A DNA stretch of 36,286 nucleotides, from assembly GCA_015659035.1 (NCBI GenBank), contig DQNS01000145.1, positions 1-36,286 of the forward strand. Reading direction: 5' to 3'. Below are positions 16,729 through 25,616 of this stretch, piece after piece; within the stretch, counting starts at the first letter, position 1; each line of letters starts with the position of its first letter. Position numbers and translations under genes: made by a program. Under the pieces are notes generated by a model. The model did not search any database. It was given only the letters and a program-made list of their open reading frames with translations, and was not told the DNA's origin. Source of the stretch: Acidobacteriota bacterium. Its GTDB lineage: Bacteria > Acidobacteriota > Vicinamibacteria > Vicinamibacterales > UBA8438.

Positions 16729-18660
16729 TCACGGCTCCTCCGTCCGGCCGGTGGGCTCGAGGATGAGGGTGCTCAGCGGCGGCACCCTCAACTCGATCGA
16801 CTGCGGGTGCCGATGGCGCGGAACCGTGTCCGCCTCGAGACCGCCCAGGTTGCCCTGCCCGCTGCCGCCGTAGCAGGCGGCGTCGCTGTTCAGCCGCTCG
16901 GCCCACCAGCCGCCGACCGGCACCCCGACACGATACCGATGCCGCGCGACCGCGGCGAAGTTGCAGACGAACAGCAGCGCCCCGCGGACGCTGGGGTCGC
17001 GCCGCAGGAAGCTGACGACGCCGGCGTCATGCTCACCATGCTCAGCATGACCGATGTGGTCGACCCAGGCGAAGCCGTCCGGGTCGGCATCCAGCGCGTA
17101 GAGGCGCGAGTCCGACCGGTAGATCTCGTTCAGGTCCCGCACCCAGCGCTGAAGCCCCCCGTGAAGCGGTGCGGCGGTCAGGGACCAGTCGATGCTGCCG
17201 TCGTGGTCCCATTCATGCCGCTGGCCGATCTCGTTGCCCATGAACAGCAGCTTCTTCCCGGGATGTCCGTAGAGATACCCGTAGAGCACACGCGTATTGG
17301 CCAGCTGTTGCCACTCGTCGCCTGGCATCTTGTCGACGATCGCGCGTTTCTCGTGCACCACCTCGTCGTGCGAGAGCGGCAACACGAAGTGCTCCGAGAA
17401 CGCGTATGTGAGGCTGAAGGTCAGCTCGTCCAGGTGAGATGACCGGTGCGTCGGGTCCCGCGCCACGAACGACAGCGCGTCATGCATCCACCCCATGTTC
17501 CACTTGAACCGGAACCCGAGCCCGCCGCTGTCGATGGGCCCGGACACCCCCGGCCACGTCGTGGACTCCTCGGCGATGGTCATGACGTCGGGAAAATCCC
17601 GGTCGATTGTCTCGTTCAGCGTGCGCAGAAAGTCCACCGCATCCGGGTTCTCGCGGCCACCCTGCGCATTGGGCACCCACTCCCCCGCGGCCCGCGCGTA
17701 GTCGAGATAGAGCATCGACGCCACGGCGTCCACGCGCAACCCGTCGATGTGGTAGCGGTCGAGCCAGAACCGGGCATTGCTGATGAGAAAGTTGTGCACC
17801 TCGCGCCGGCTGAGGTCGAAGACATGCGTGTGCCACTCGGGATGCCGGCCTTTCTGCGGGTCGGGATGCTCATACAGAGGCGTACCGTCGAACGTGGCCA
17901 GCCCGTGCGGGTCGTCGGGGAAGTGCCCCGGCACCCAGTCGAGGATGACCCCGACGCCGGCCTGATGCAGCGTGTCGACGAGATGGCGAAAGTCGTCCGG
18001 CGTGCCGAACCGGCTCGTAGGCGCGAAGTACCCGGTCGCCTGATACCCCCACGACCCGTCAAACGGGTGCTCCGCAACGGGCAGAATCTCCAGGTGGGTA
18101 AACCCCATCCCAACCAGATACTCGGTCAGCTCGACCGCCAGCTCCCGGTAGGTCAGCCAGCGGCCGTCGCCCGACGTGCGCCGCCACGAGCCGAGGTGCA
18201 CCTCGTAGATCGAGATCGGCGCGGCAGGGGTGTGCCGGCCGGCCCGGTCGCTCATCCACCGCGCGTCGCCCCAGGTGTAGGCAGACAGATCCCAGACCCG
18301 TGACGCCGTCCGCGGCCGGAGCTCTGCCGCGAACGCGAACGGGTCCGCCTTGTCGAGGTCCGCCTGCGGATGGCGGGGTCGGATCCGATACTTGTAGAGC
18401 GACCCCGGTTCGGCATCGGGCACGAAGATCTGCCACACGCCGCTGTCTCCCGTCGCGCGCATCGGGTGCGCCTCTGCGTTCCAGTCGTTGAAGTCGCCCA
18501 CGACCGATACGCGATCCGCGTTCGGCGCGACGACGGCGAACCATACCCCCTGCACCCCGTCGACGCACGCCGGATGGGCACCCAGCTTCTCGTAGGCGCG
18601 GTCGTGCCGCCCCTCCCGCAGGAGGTACAGGTCGTGGTCGGTCAGAATCGGGTCGCTCAT
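16729..18660 (-). CDS. glgB: 1,4-alpha-glucan branching enzyme
   Basis: This 643-aa GH13 enzyme makes alpha-1,6 branches in glycogen. An N-terminal CBM48 domain (VWFAVVAPNADRVSVVGDFNDWN) precedes the barrel. Catalytic residues are visible: nucleophile Asp in DGLRVDAVAS (about 308), acid/base Glu in TIAEEST (about 361) and Asp in LSHDEVVH (about 431). Other family blocks are WGYQATGYFAPTSRFG and GKKLLFMGNEIGQ. The length matches short-form GlgB lacking the extra N-terminal module. ATG 18660 overlaps the malQ stop as ATGA and is chosen over an upstream in-frame start. It is the last gene of the glgX-malQ-glgB operon. Confidence 0.97.
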   Translation of the reverse strand: MSDPILTDHDLYLLREGRHDRAYEKLGAHPACVDGVQGVWFAVVAPNADRVSVVGDFNDWNAEAHPMRATGDSGVWQIFVPDAEPGSLYKYRIRPRHPQADLDKADPFAFAAELRPRTASRVWDLSAYTWGDARWMSDRAGRHTPAAPISIYEVHLGSWRRTSGDGRWLTYRELAVELTEYLVGMGFTHLEILPVAEHPFDGSWGYQATGYFAPTSRFGTPDDFRHLVDTLHQAGVGVILDWVPGHFPDDPHGLATFDGTPLYEHPDPQKGRHPEWHTHVFDLSRREVHNFLISNARFWLDRYHIDGLRVDAVASMLYLDYARAAGEWVPNAQGGRENPDAVDFLRTLNETIDRDFPDVMTIAEESTTWPGVSGPIDSGGLGFRFKWNMGWMHDALSFVARDPTHRSSHLDELTFSLTYAFSEHFVLPLSHDEVVHEKRAIVDKMPGDEWQQLANTRVLYGYLYGHPGKKLLFMGNEIGQRHEWDHDGSIDWSLTAAPLHGGLQRWVRDLNEIYRSDSRLYALDADPDGFAWVDHIGHAEHGEHDAGVVSFLRRDPSVRGALLFVCNFAAVARHRYRVGVPVGGWWAERLNSDAACYGGSGQGNLGGLEADTVPRHRHPQSIELRVPPLSTLILEPTGRTEEP

Positions 18661-20864
18661 GACGACCGCTCCGACGACATCGGGCCGGCCGTGCGCGTCG
18701 GTCGCGGCGGTCTCGCAGAGGCCAGCCACCGCAACGCCTCGTTCACCATCGGCATGGCGGTGAACGCCTCGAGGCTATGCTGGGCTCGGCGCCGCCAGTT
18801 CGGCCGTTCCGGTCCGGTCCCCGGTACGTTCTGGGGACGCCGCTCCCGCCAGAGGTCCTCGAGGTTGACCAGCACCAGATCCGCCGCGCTCCGAGCCAGC
18901 GCGCCAAGACACGACTGGAGGATGCGCGTCTCCTCGTCGAGCGCCGCCAGATGGGTGACGGGCAGCCGGGCCAGTACAGCCCGCTCTCTCCGCCGGCGTG
19001 CGTGGGCGTGGGCCGCCCCCGATGGGTCGAGCAGACCGCGCGACATGCGGTCGTCGATGTCGGTGCCGTCGAGATACCCGGCGAAGGTCGCGGTGTCGTG
19101 CGTATTGAGCGTGGCCACTGCGCCCGGGGACGCCGAGGCAAGCTGCGGCGCCGGGTTGTCGCCCACCATGCCCACCCTGCTCACCCTGAACTGCGCCACC
19201 TGCAGCCCCCCGACACGGTGTGTCGCCATGTCGGTGTTCACGTACGGCGGGACGGTGCCCAGGTTCTCACCCACGAGACGGGTCCGGTGGCGACACGACT
19301 CCAGACAGAAGACCGCATACACTTCGTTGGCGGGGTAGTGGACATACACCCCATCGGTCGCGTCCCCTCCCTCGGGGATCCAGTACAGCCGGTGGATCCC
19401 CATGATGTGGTCGATCCGCAGACAGCCGGCCACCGAGAGATGCCGGGCAAGCGACGCGCGCAGATACCGATAGCCGTCCCGCCGGGCGGCCTCCGGATGC
19501 GGCGGCGGCGTGCCCCAGTTCTGTCCGCTGGTGAACAGCTCGTCGGGCGGCGCGCCGGTCGTGACCCCGCGCGCGAACACCGCAGGGTAGTGGGCCACGT
19601 CGAACCCGCCGGGGTGCACGCCCAGCGGGAAGTCCAGATACAACCCGTCCCCGACCCCTCGTGCCCGGGCGGCCACCTCCTTAACCTGCTGGTCCGCCAC
19701 CCACTGCGCATAGAGATGATAGCGATGCGCCGTCCTAGCCGGGTTGTGTCTTCCTGGTCCGTCGTCCGGGGCCATGGTCGGGTCGAGGGTCGGGCACGGC
19801 ACCGAGGGCGGCTGACGTTCACGCGTGGCCCGAAAGCTCGCGTAGGCGTCCGCCAGCGGATGCCCACGCACCCAGTCGTGGAAGTCCTGGGACCGCCGGT
19901 TGGGATGGGACTCGAGCGAACCGGCCAGCACAGCCAGGACCTCGCGCTTCGCCGCCAGCGCGCCGGCGTAGTCGATGAGCGGCGCCGACTGCAACGCCGC
20001 GACCGCCCGACGAAACCGACCGGACGCCACCAGGCGGCGTGCGGCGGCGCACGCGCCGAACTCCGGTAGCCGACGCGGGTCCACGAACAGCTCGTTCCAG
20101 AACAGTCGGCTCACCGGCAGATACGGGCTTGGGTCGCAGGGATCGCCGTCGTAGTCGGCGGCCAGGATCGGCAGCATCGCAAACGCGCGCGCCCCGGTCG
20201 AGGGCAACCAGTCCAGCAGCCGCCCTAGGTCCGAGAAGTCACCGACACCCCAGCTCTCGGAAGACTGCAACGCGTAGAGGGGCAGAAACACACCCACCCC
20301 GCCGCCGCCACCGTCGAACGCCGCTCTCGGGGCCGCGATTACCACCGACTCGGCCGACCGATCACCGAGGGCGACGACGAGCTGGTGATAGCCGAGTGGT
20401 AGCGGCAGCGACGACGGGGCCGACAGACGCTTCACAGCATGGCGCCGGCCGGCCACATCCGCCATCTCACCGGTCGGCAGGGACTCCACCCGATCGGCCC
20501 ACTCGCGCACGCCCCCGTCCTCGAGCGTCAGCCGACAGCGTACCCGCCGGTCACGGTCCGCCTCCCTCACCCGCAGCTCGGCCACGAGGCACCCGTCCCA
20601 GGCGACCGACACCGGCGGCAGCATTCGGGCCCATTCCTCCCGGTGCCTGGCCTCCCCGACCCGCGCGACGTCATCCGGGGTCTCGGCCGCCACGCCCAGC
20701 GCCTGAAGCGTCGCGCTGATCGCATGCCGGGACGCCTGCCGATGGATGCCGCACCCGTCCGTGAAGGAGGTCTCGAGCCCACAGCACCGCGCGAACTCCT
20801 GCACCGAAGACGGCCGCGTGGCAGCCCGGGACGGCGTGGTGGACGCGGGACCCGGCATCATCAT
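18657..20864 (-). CDS. malQ: 4-alpha-glucanotransferase
   Basis: This 735-aa GH77 enzyme transfers glucan segments between maltooligosaccharides. The large N-terminal region before the barrel matches the long E. coli-type MalQ. Barrel motifs include ESWGVGDFSDLGRLLDWL, DPSPYLPVSRLFWNELF, CLRIDHIMGIHRLYWIPEG with the nucleophile Asp, GENLGTVPPYV with the Glu, and NTHDTATFAGYLDG with the third acid. ATG 20864, first of three consecutive Met codons, overlaps the glgX stop as ATGA. It also overlaps glgB by four bases, so all three genes are translationally coupled. The enzyme would process chains released by the debranching enzyme upstream. Confidence 0.96.
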   Translation of the reverse strand: MMMPGPASTTPSRAATRPSSVQEFARCCGLETSFTDGCGIHRQASRHAISATLQALGVAAETPDDVARVGEARHREEWARMLPPVSVAWDGCLVAELRVREADRDRRVRCRLTLEDGGVREWADRVESLPTGEMADVAGRRHAVKRLSAPSSLPLPLGYHQLVVALGDRSAESVVIAAPRAAFDGGGGGVGVFLPLYALQSSESWGVGDFSDLGRLLDWLPSTGARAFAMLPILAADYDGDPCDPSPYLPVSRLFWNELFVDPRRLPEFGACAAARRLVASGRFRRAVAALQSAPLIDYAGALAAKREVLAVLAGSLESHPNRRSQDFHDWVRGHPLADAYASFRATRERQPPSVPCPTLDPTMAPDDGPGRHNPARTAHRYHLYAQWVADQQVKEVAARARGVGDGLYLDFPLGVHPGGFDVAHYPAVFARGVTTGAPPDELFTSGQNWGTPPPHPEAARRDGYRYLRASLARHLSVAGCLRIDHIMGIHRLYWIPEGGDATDGVYVHYPANEVYAVFCLESCRHRTRLVGENLGTVPPYVNTDMATHRVGGLQVAQFRVSRVGMVGDNPAPQLASASPGAVATLNTHDTATFAGYLDGTDIDDRMSRGLLDPSGAAHAHARRRRERAVLARLPVTHLAALDEETRILQSCLGALARSAADLVLVNLEDLWRERRPQNVPGTGPERPNWRRRAQHSLEAFTAMPMVNEALRWLASARPPRPTRTAGPMSSERSS

Positions 20865-23020
20865 TTCTCCCGGGGCTCCCGGGGCGTCAGCAGCACTGCT
20901 ACGGTCCGGCCCCGCAACGGATAGCGACACTCGTTCACGACCCGTTGGACAACCCTCTCGTCGGCCGTATCGAAAACGAGACGCCACGAGCTGCCGCCAG
21001 CGGGCTCCGGCAGGTTGAAGTCGACCGGCTCGCGACCCCCGTTGAAGAGAACCAGCACGGTGTCGTCCAGGATCCGCCGTCCCTGCGCGTCCACCTCATC
21101 CATATCCATGGCGTCGGGGTCCAGACGCATCCCGATACAACGCCCCGCGACGGCGTGCCAGGCCACGTCGGTCATCTCGCCGCCCGCGGGGTCGAACCAG
21201 GCGAGATCCTTGGCGTGGGCCTCCCCGATGCGCCCCCCACGTAGGAAATGCGGGTGTCGCAACACGGGGTGCGTGCGCCGGAACGCGACCACCGCACGAA
21301 CGAACGCCAGGAAGCGCTCGGCGTCGGGGGACAGCCGCCAATCGATCCAGCTGGTCTCGTTGTCCTGACAGAAGGCGTTGTTGTTGCCCGACTGGGTCCG
21401 ACCCATCTCGTCGCCGGCCGACAGCATCGGCACGCCCTGCGAGAGGGCCAGCGTCGCCAGCAGACTGCGCCGAACCCGCGCCCGGAGCGCCCTCACCTCC
21501 GGGTCGTCGGACGGCCCCTCGACACCGCAGTTCCAGCTCCGGTTGTCGTCGGCGCCGTCCCGGTTCGCCTCCCCGTTATCAAAATTGTGTTTGTGACGGT
21601 AGCTGACCAGGTCGACCAGCGTGAACCCATCGTGCGCGGTGAGGAAGTTCACACTGGCGGTGGGGCTCCGGCCGCCAGCTGCATAGAGGTCGCTGCTGCC
21701 GGCCAGCCGGGCGGCCAAAGCTGCCACCTGTCCTTTGTCGCCACGCCAGAACCGCCGGACGGTGTTCCGGAACTGGTCGTTCCATTCGCGGAAGGGTGCC
21801 GGAAAGCGACCGACCTGATAGCCGCCGCGTCCCAGGTCCCACGGCTCGGCAATCAGCTTCACCTGCGACAGCACCGGATCCTGCCGGAGGATGTCGACGA
21901 ACCTCCCGCCCATGTCCACCGTGGACCGCTCGCGCGTCAGCGCGCTCGCCAGGTCGAACCGGAACCCGTCGACGTGCATATCCCGGACCCAGTACCTCAG
22001 ACTGTCCATGACCAGCTGCAACACGCGCGGATGCCGCATGTCGAGGGTGTTACCGCACCCCGTATAGTCGAGGTACGTACCTGGCTCGTCCGGCCGCAGC
22101 CGATAGTAGGCGGCGTTGTCGATGCCGCGCCACGACAGGGTCGGCCCGTGACGATCGCCCTCGGCCGTGTGGTTGTAGACCACGTCGAGGATCACTTCCA
22201 GCCCGGCAACGTGCAGCTGCCGAACCATCGTCTTGAACTCCTGCACCGCCGTGTCGGCCGAGGTCGCGTAGCGGATGTCCGGCGCCAGGAACCCGAGGCT
22301 GTTGTAGCCCCAGTAGTTGGTCATCCCTCGGTCGACCAGCGCCCACTCGGTGGCATGCTGGTGCACCGGCAGCAGCTCCACGGCCGTGACCCCCAGCGCC
22401 TGGAGATGATGCAGCATCGGCGCCGACGCCAGCCCGCGATACGTACCCCGCAGCTGGTCCGGTACCTCTGGATGACGCCAGGTGAACCCCTTGACGTGCA
22501 GTTCGTAGATGAGGGTCTCGGGCCACGGTGTTCGGGGCGGCCGGTCGGCTCTCCAGTCGAACGCCGGGTCTCCGACCACACCGAGCGGGGCCCATGGGGC
22601 CGTGTCGCGCGAGTCCGGCGTGCCATGGCCCCCGTGCCGCAGTGGCTCGTCACACAACGCATCGTGCCAGATGACCGGGCGACCGATCTGCGTCGCATAA
22701 GGGTCGAGCAGCAGCTTGGCAGGGTTGAACCGGTGCCCGGCGGTAGGGTCATAGGGCCCGGCGACCCGATACCCGTACAGCTGACCCGGACGGATGTCCG
22801 GGAGATAGCCGTGCCAGACCTGCTCCGTCTGCTCGGGCATCGTGACCCGGTGGGTCTCGACGGTCGCATCCCGCCGGTCGAACAGACACAGCTCCACCGT
22901 GGCGGCGTGCCCGGAGAAGAGCGAGAAGTTCACGCCGTGCCCGTCCCAGGTGGCACCCAGGGGGTAGGGCCGTCCCGGCCCGATTCTCACGTGCGCAGTC
23001 CTGTTTTCCTGGCTAGACAT
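20861..23020 (-). CDS. glgX: Glycogen debranching enzyme
   Basis: This enzyme of 719 aa (709 if the later start is used) belongs to the GH13_11 isoamylase-type group that hydrolyses alpha-1,6 branches. CBM48 (PLGATWDGHGVNFSLFS) is followed by the barrel: DVVYNHTAEG, nucleophile Asp in DGFRFDLAS (about 353), Glu in IAEPWD (about 390) and Asp in TAHDGFT (about 463). The C-terminus contains FNGGREPVDFNLPEP. Start choice is doubtful. ATG 23020 has AGGAG touching the codon with no spacer, and lies inside an inverted repeat resembling an IS end (23011-23022). GTG 22990 has AGGA eight bases upstream and begins right before the conserved GRPYPLG. It heads the glycogen operon. Confidence 0.95.
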   Translation of the reverse strand: MSSQENRTAHVRIGPGRPYPLGATWDGHGVNFSLFSGHAATVELCLFDRRDATVETHRVTMPEQTEQVWHGYLPDIRPGQLYGYRVAGPYDPTAGHRFNPAKLLLDPYATQIGRPVIWHDALCDEPLRHGGHGTPDSRDTAPWAPLGVVGDPAFDWRADRPPRTPWPETLIYELHVKGFTWRHPEVPDQLRGTYRGLASAPMLHHLQALGVTAVELLPVHQHATEWALVDRGMTNYWGYNSLGFLAPDIRYATSADTAVQEFKTMVRQLHVAGLEVILDVVYNHTAEGDRHGPTLSWRGIDNAAYYRLRPDEPGTYLDYTGCGNTLDMRHPRVLQLVMDSLRYWVRDMHVDGFRFDLASALTRERSTVDMGGRFVDILRQDPVLSQVKLIAEPWDLGRGGYQVGRFPAPFREWNDQFRNTVRRFWRGDKGQVAALAARLAGSSDLYAAGGRSPTASVNFLTAHDGFTLVDLVSYRHKHNFDNGEANRDGADDNRSWNCGVEGPSDDPEVRALRARVRRSLLATLALSQGVPMLSAGDEMGRTQSGNNNAFCQDNETSWIDWRLSPDAERFLAFVRAVVAFRRTHPVLRHPHFLRGGRIGEAHAKDLAWFDPAGGEMTDVAWHAVAGRCIGMRLDPDAMDMDEVDAQGRRILDDTVLVLFNGGREPVDFNLPEPAGGSSWRLVFDTADERVVQRVVNECRYPLRGRTVAVLLTPREPREK

Positions 23021-23083
23021 CTCCTATGGGCGAGATCGTCAGGTTGAAGCACGTTTTTCGTGGCTCACCCCAGATGTCTAGCC
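23011..23083. repeat. 12-bp perfect inverted repeat, IS-end-like, flanking a 49-bp spacer
   Basis: GGCTAGACATCT (23011-23022) and AGATGTCTAGCC (23072-23083) are exact reverse complements. The right arm continues TGTCTAGCCTGAACAG, the left arm (minus strand) TGTCTAGCCAGGAAAACAG, so similarity extends past the arm with small indels. TGTCTA at a terminus is typical of IS481-like elements as I recall them. The left arm overlaps the glgX start. Confidence 0.65.
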
Positions 23084-23109
23084 TGAACAGTTTCGTATTA
23101 GTGTTGACA

Positions 23110-23134
23110 GTCTCGGCGGTCTGACCGCGGAGAC
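23110..23134 (+). repeat. Hairpin in the IS left-end leader
   Basis: An 11-bp stem with one mismatch (23110-23120 against 23124-23134) closes a three-base CTG loop. There is no U-tract directly after it on the plus strand, only AAAAC, so it is not called a terminator. Confidence 0.5.
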
Positions 23135-23157
23135 AAAACGAGGGCCATGTGGCCTAT

Positions 23158-23200
23158 CCTTCCACGCGCTTTCTCCTGGCGGGGAAACGCGAAAGGAAGG
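23158..23200 (+). promoter_or_regulatory. Hairpin sequestering the transposase ribosome-binding site
   Basis: CCTTCC (23158-23163) pairs with GGAAGG (23195-23200), and CGCG plus TTTC (23065-type inner arm at 23165-23173) pairs with GAAACGCG (23184-23191), allowing a bulged C and a three-base AAA bulge. The GGAAGG arm is the SD of ATG 23206. Mobile elements often hide the SD this way to block translation from read-through transcripts. Confidence 0.5.
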
Positions 23201-23205
23201 AACCA

Positions 23206-23363
23206 ATGACCCTCGACGACAGCATACGGGCGTGTCGGCTCCGGGTTTTGCAGGAAGCGCACCGGATCGGGAATGTGAGCGCGACGTGTCGCCGCTACGA
23301 CGTCTCGCGCACGTCTATCGCTGGCGCGGCCGGCTCCACCAGTCCGCGGTATTGGGTGGTTAG
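23206..23363 (+). pseudogene. Truncated, frameshifted IS481-like transposase
   Basis: ATG 23206 follows an AAGGAAGG SD and encodes 36 residues of a transposase helix-turn-helix (MTLDDSIRACRLRVLQEAHR, then IGNVSATCRRYDVSRT). At about 23310-23314 the frame changes: the expected continuation (YRW-R-RL) is found one frame away as HVYRWRGRLHQSA, ending at TAG 23361. So one indel breaks the frame and about 300 residues including the DDE catalytic domain are absent. It is certainly non-functional as a transposase. The in-frame extension to 23445 runs antisense through the ferritin-like gene and is spurious. Confidence 0.7.
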
Positions 23364-24127
23364 GCGGCCGTATCCTCGACGACCGTGCGATTCTCACTTG
23401 AGAGGTACGCAGCGACCGCCTTTGAATGCCCGAAAGCGCGGTTGAACTCTGCCCAGCATCCATGCCAAAACTGACCGAAGCGCAGCTCACCTTTGCGAAT
23501 CACTTTGCCGTGGAAAAACCACACGACAAGACACGTGCCCCAATACAAGAATCGCTGCAGCCCGATCGTGGCGGCGTACAGCATTCGGCTTCGCCTGGCG
23601 CGTAGCTTGCCCAGTTGCTCCGCCTGAAATTCGACGTGTTTCTGTTCATCAGACAGGATCTGATCGCACAAGGTGACCAGAATAATCGAATTCGTCGCAG
23701 CCTCGAGCGCAGCGTAGTAGACCTTTGCGATGATCTCCGCAGTGATCAGCACGCTGATGGAGATTTCCAAGCCGCCAACGACATGGCGAAGCCAGCGAAA
23801 GACCCGGTCAGGAAATGTTGTCCTCAGTATCGGGATGTCATTCAGTTCCAGGAAACGTGCGAGGTCACGTGCGTGCCGTTGCTCCTCTGCAATGAATAAC
23901 CTGGTGGCGCCGACGTATTCGTGGTCACCGGACTCTTCGGCGTACTTCTCGGCACAGCGATACAGGTGACGACCTTCGGAGCGTTCGCCAGCCTGAAAGC
24001 CTTGGAGCGACGACGCGATCGCCTGACGTTCGACTTGGGTGAGGTCTCCGCCGACGTTCCACGGTATGTCGAGCAGGGATGCGGCGTTCTGCTCGTAGTA
24101 CTCGCGCCATTCGCGAGACGTTCGCAT
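23360..24127 (-). CDS. Ferritin-like di-iron protein
   Basis: This 255-aa protein shows the four-helix di-iron pattern: Glu in GERSEGRHLYRCAEKY (helix 1), E-E-Q-R-H (ExxH, helix 2), Glu in ITAEIIAKVYYAAL (helix 3) and D-E-Q-K-H (ExxH, helix 4). After helix 4 come a hydrophobic stretch (FLYWGTCLVVWFF) and a basic tail, which may associate with membrane. Relatives include rubrerythrin-like and desaturase-like proteins; activity is not assigned. ATG 24127 has a GAGAGG SD and is preferred to GTG 24142. It lies 26 bases after the PQQ-like propeller gene on the same strand, so the two may be cotranscribed. Its stop codon abuts the IS remnant. Confidence 0.8.
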   Translation of the reverse strand: MRTSREWREYYEQNAASLLDIPWNVGGDLTQVERQAIASSLQGFQAGERSEGRHLYRCAEKYAEESGDHEYVGATRLFIAEEQRHARDLARFLELNDIPILRTTFPDRVFRWLRHVVGGLEISISVLITAEIIAKVYYAALEAATNSIILVTLCDQILSDEQKHVEFQAEQLGKLRARRSRMLYAATIGLQRFLYWGTCLVVWFFHGKVIRKGELRFGQFWHGCWAEFNRAFGHSKAVAAYLSSENRTVVEDTAA

Positions 24128-24153
24128 CGGGCATCCTCTCACGATGTTGCCAC

Positions 24154-25542
24154 CTACCCCTCGGCGATGGCATAGAGATACCGGTAGCCGCGCATGTAGA
24201 TCTCGTCGTCCACGATCGCCGGCGACGCGTCGAACCCATCGTCGAGTGTGTTCGAGGCAAGCACCTCGTACCGGTCGCCGTGTCTAATGACCAGCGTCGT
24301 GCCATCGCGACCCGCGATGTAGACGCGGCCCGCGGCGCCGACCGGCGAGGCGAAGACGTTCGGGATCCCTTGGAGCCGCTGCCGCTGATAGTGCGGCTCG
24401 CCCGTCAGCGGGTCGAAGACGGACAGGATGCCGTCGTTGCTCTTGATGACATAGAGCGCGTCGTCATACAGCAACGGCGACGGCACATACGGCGTGTCGC
24501 GATCGAGCTGCCAGATGATGGCGTCGGTGGAGGCGATGTCACCGCTGGCGCCGGCCAGCCGGATCGCCTGTAGGTTGTTGCCGCGGTAGCCGCTCATGAC
24601 GTAGACAATGCCGTCGGCGTGGACCGCCGACGGGATCGCGTTCATCGTCGTGCCACGGCTCTGCCAGACGATCGCCCCGGTCTCGAGGTCGTAGCTGTAG
24701 ACGCGGTCCATCGCGGGAGTGATCACCTGCGCGCGCCCCTCGTGCTCGACGATGAGCGGGGTGGCCCAGGTGTCGATCTCGTCCCGGTTCGCCCGCCAGC
24801 GCTCTTGACCGGTCCGCTTGTCGAGCGCCACGATGAACGACTGCCCGCCGATGTGGTCCCAGGTCACCACCAGCGTGTCGCCGTGCAACGCCGGCGTCGT
24901 GCCCTCGCCGAAGGCGTTCCGCATGTGCCGTGTGCCGAGATCGACCTCCCACTGGAGGTTGCCGTCCATGTCGAAGGCATAGAGCCCCCAGGACCCGAAG
25001 AAGGCGAAGAGATACTCGCCGTCGGTGACCGCCGACCCGGATGCATAGGTACCGTTAGGCGCCTGATGGCCCTCGTGCGGCACCGCTTCGTGGGCGACCT
25101 GCTCCCAGACGACATCCCCACTCTGACGGTCGATCGCCATCACGGTGAACTGGTGCATCCGGATCGCCCGCGGGCCACGGCCGCGGCCCCGACGGCGACC
25201 GCCCCGGCCACCGCGACCCCGGTCACCCGCCGCCTGCTGCCCGCTGTCCGCCGTCGCGGTCTGCGGCACCGGGTCGCCGATGGGCACGGCGGTGAGCAGG
25301 AAGACCTTGTCACCCCAGACGATCGGCGATGCCGATCCCCGACCGGGGATCTCGACCTTCCAGCGGATGTTCTGCGTCTCGCTCCACTCGGTCGGCGGAT
25401 TGCCGTGTCGCGCGACCCCGTTCGCATCCGGCCCGCGCCATTGCCCCCAGAAGCGCTCCGCGTCCGAGTCCTGCGCCACCGCCGGTATGGCCCAGGCCAG
25501 GGCGAGACATGACACACCGATTGTCGTCAACCGTCCGCTCAT
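24154..25542 (-). CDS. Exported PQQ-like beta-propeller protein
   Basis: This 462-aa protein starts at ATG 25542 (GGGGGAG SD), with a signal peptide ending at AVAQ. It then has the QWRGPDANGV opening that marks a large family of exported propellers in Planctomycetota and Acidobacteriota. Repeats follow the PQQ-enzyme pattern (GDVVWEQVAHE, GNLQWEVDLG, GQERWRANRDE, GAIVWQSRG, GEPHYQRQR). I see no dehydrogenase catalytic motifs or disulfide of true quinoprotein dehydrogenases, so cofactor binding is uncertain. A low-complexity Gly/Arg insert of about 20 residues (near residues 110-130) interrupts the first blades. The function may be BamB-like scaffolding or electron transfer. Confidence 0.87.
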   Translation of the reverse strand: MSGRLTTIGVSCLALAWAIPAVAQDSDAERFWGQWRGPDANGVARHGNPPTEWSETQNIRWKVEIPGRGSASPIVWGDKVFLLTAVPIGDPVPQTATADSGQQAAGDRGRGGRGGRRRGRGRGPRAIRMHQFTVMAIDRQSGDVVWEQVAHEAVPHEGHQAPNGTYASGSAVTDGEYLFAFFGSWGLYAFDMDGNLQWEVDLGTRHMRNAFGEGTTPALHGDTLVVTWDHIGGQSFIVALDKRTGQERWRANRDEIDTWATPLIVEHEGRAQVITPAMDRVYSYDLETGAIVWQSRGTTMNAIPSAVHADGIVYVMSGYRGNNLQAIRLAGASGDIASTDAIIWQLDRDTPYVPSPLLYDDALYVIKSNDGILSVFDPLTGEPHYQRQRLQGIPNVFASPVGAAGRVYIAGRDGTTLVIRHGDRYEVLASNTLDDGFDASPAIVDDEIYMRGYRYLYAIAEG

Positions 25543-25616
25543 CGAGTGCTCCCCCAAGAAGATTCCTAGTGCGTACTACGCCGTCGGCGCCGAATCCTTT
25601 ACCCGTCCTTTGTGGT

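Larger units (their letters stand above)
23075..23363 (+). mobile_element. Decayed IS481-like insertion element, left end only
   Basis: A putative left terminus TGTCTAGCC at 23075 is followed by a leader with two hairpins and then by the N-terminus of a helix-turn-helix transposase (23206). The rest of the transposase and the right end are missing; unrelated ferritin-gene sequence begins at about 23360. Family assignment rests on the terminus and the HTH sequence recalled from IS481 members. Confidence 0.55.

Noticed and set aside
17034..17051. Short internal repeat (GCTCACCAT/GCTCAGCAT)
   Set aside because: It encodes HAEHGEHD inside glgB and is in frame, so it is a small coding repeat and not a separate element.
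21248..23047. Very long plus-strand open frame (599 codons) opposite glgX
   Set aside because: It is antisense to a clear glgX with all catalytic motifs. Its predicted product is Arg/Val/Pro/His-rich low-complexity sequence, typical of shadow frames in GC-rich DNA.
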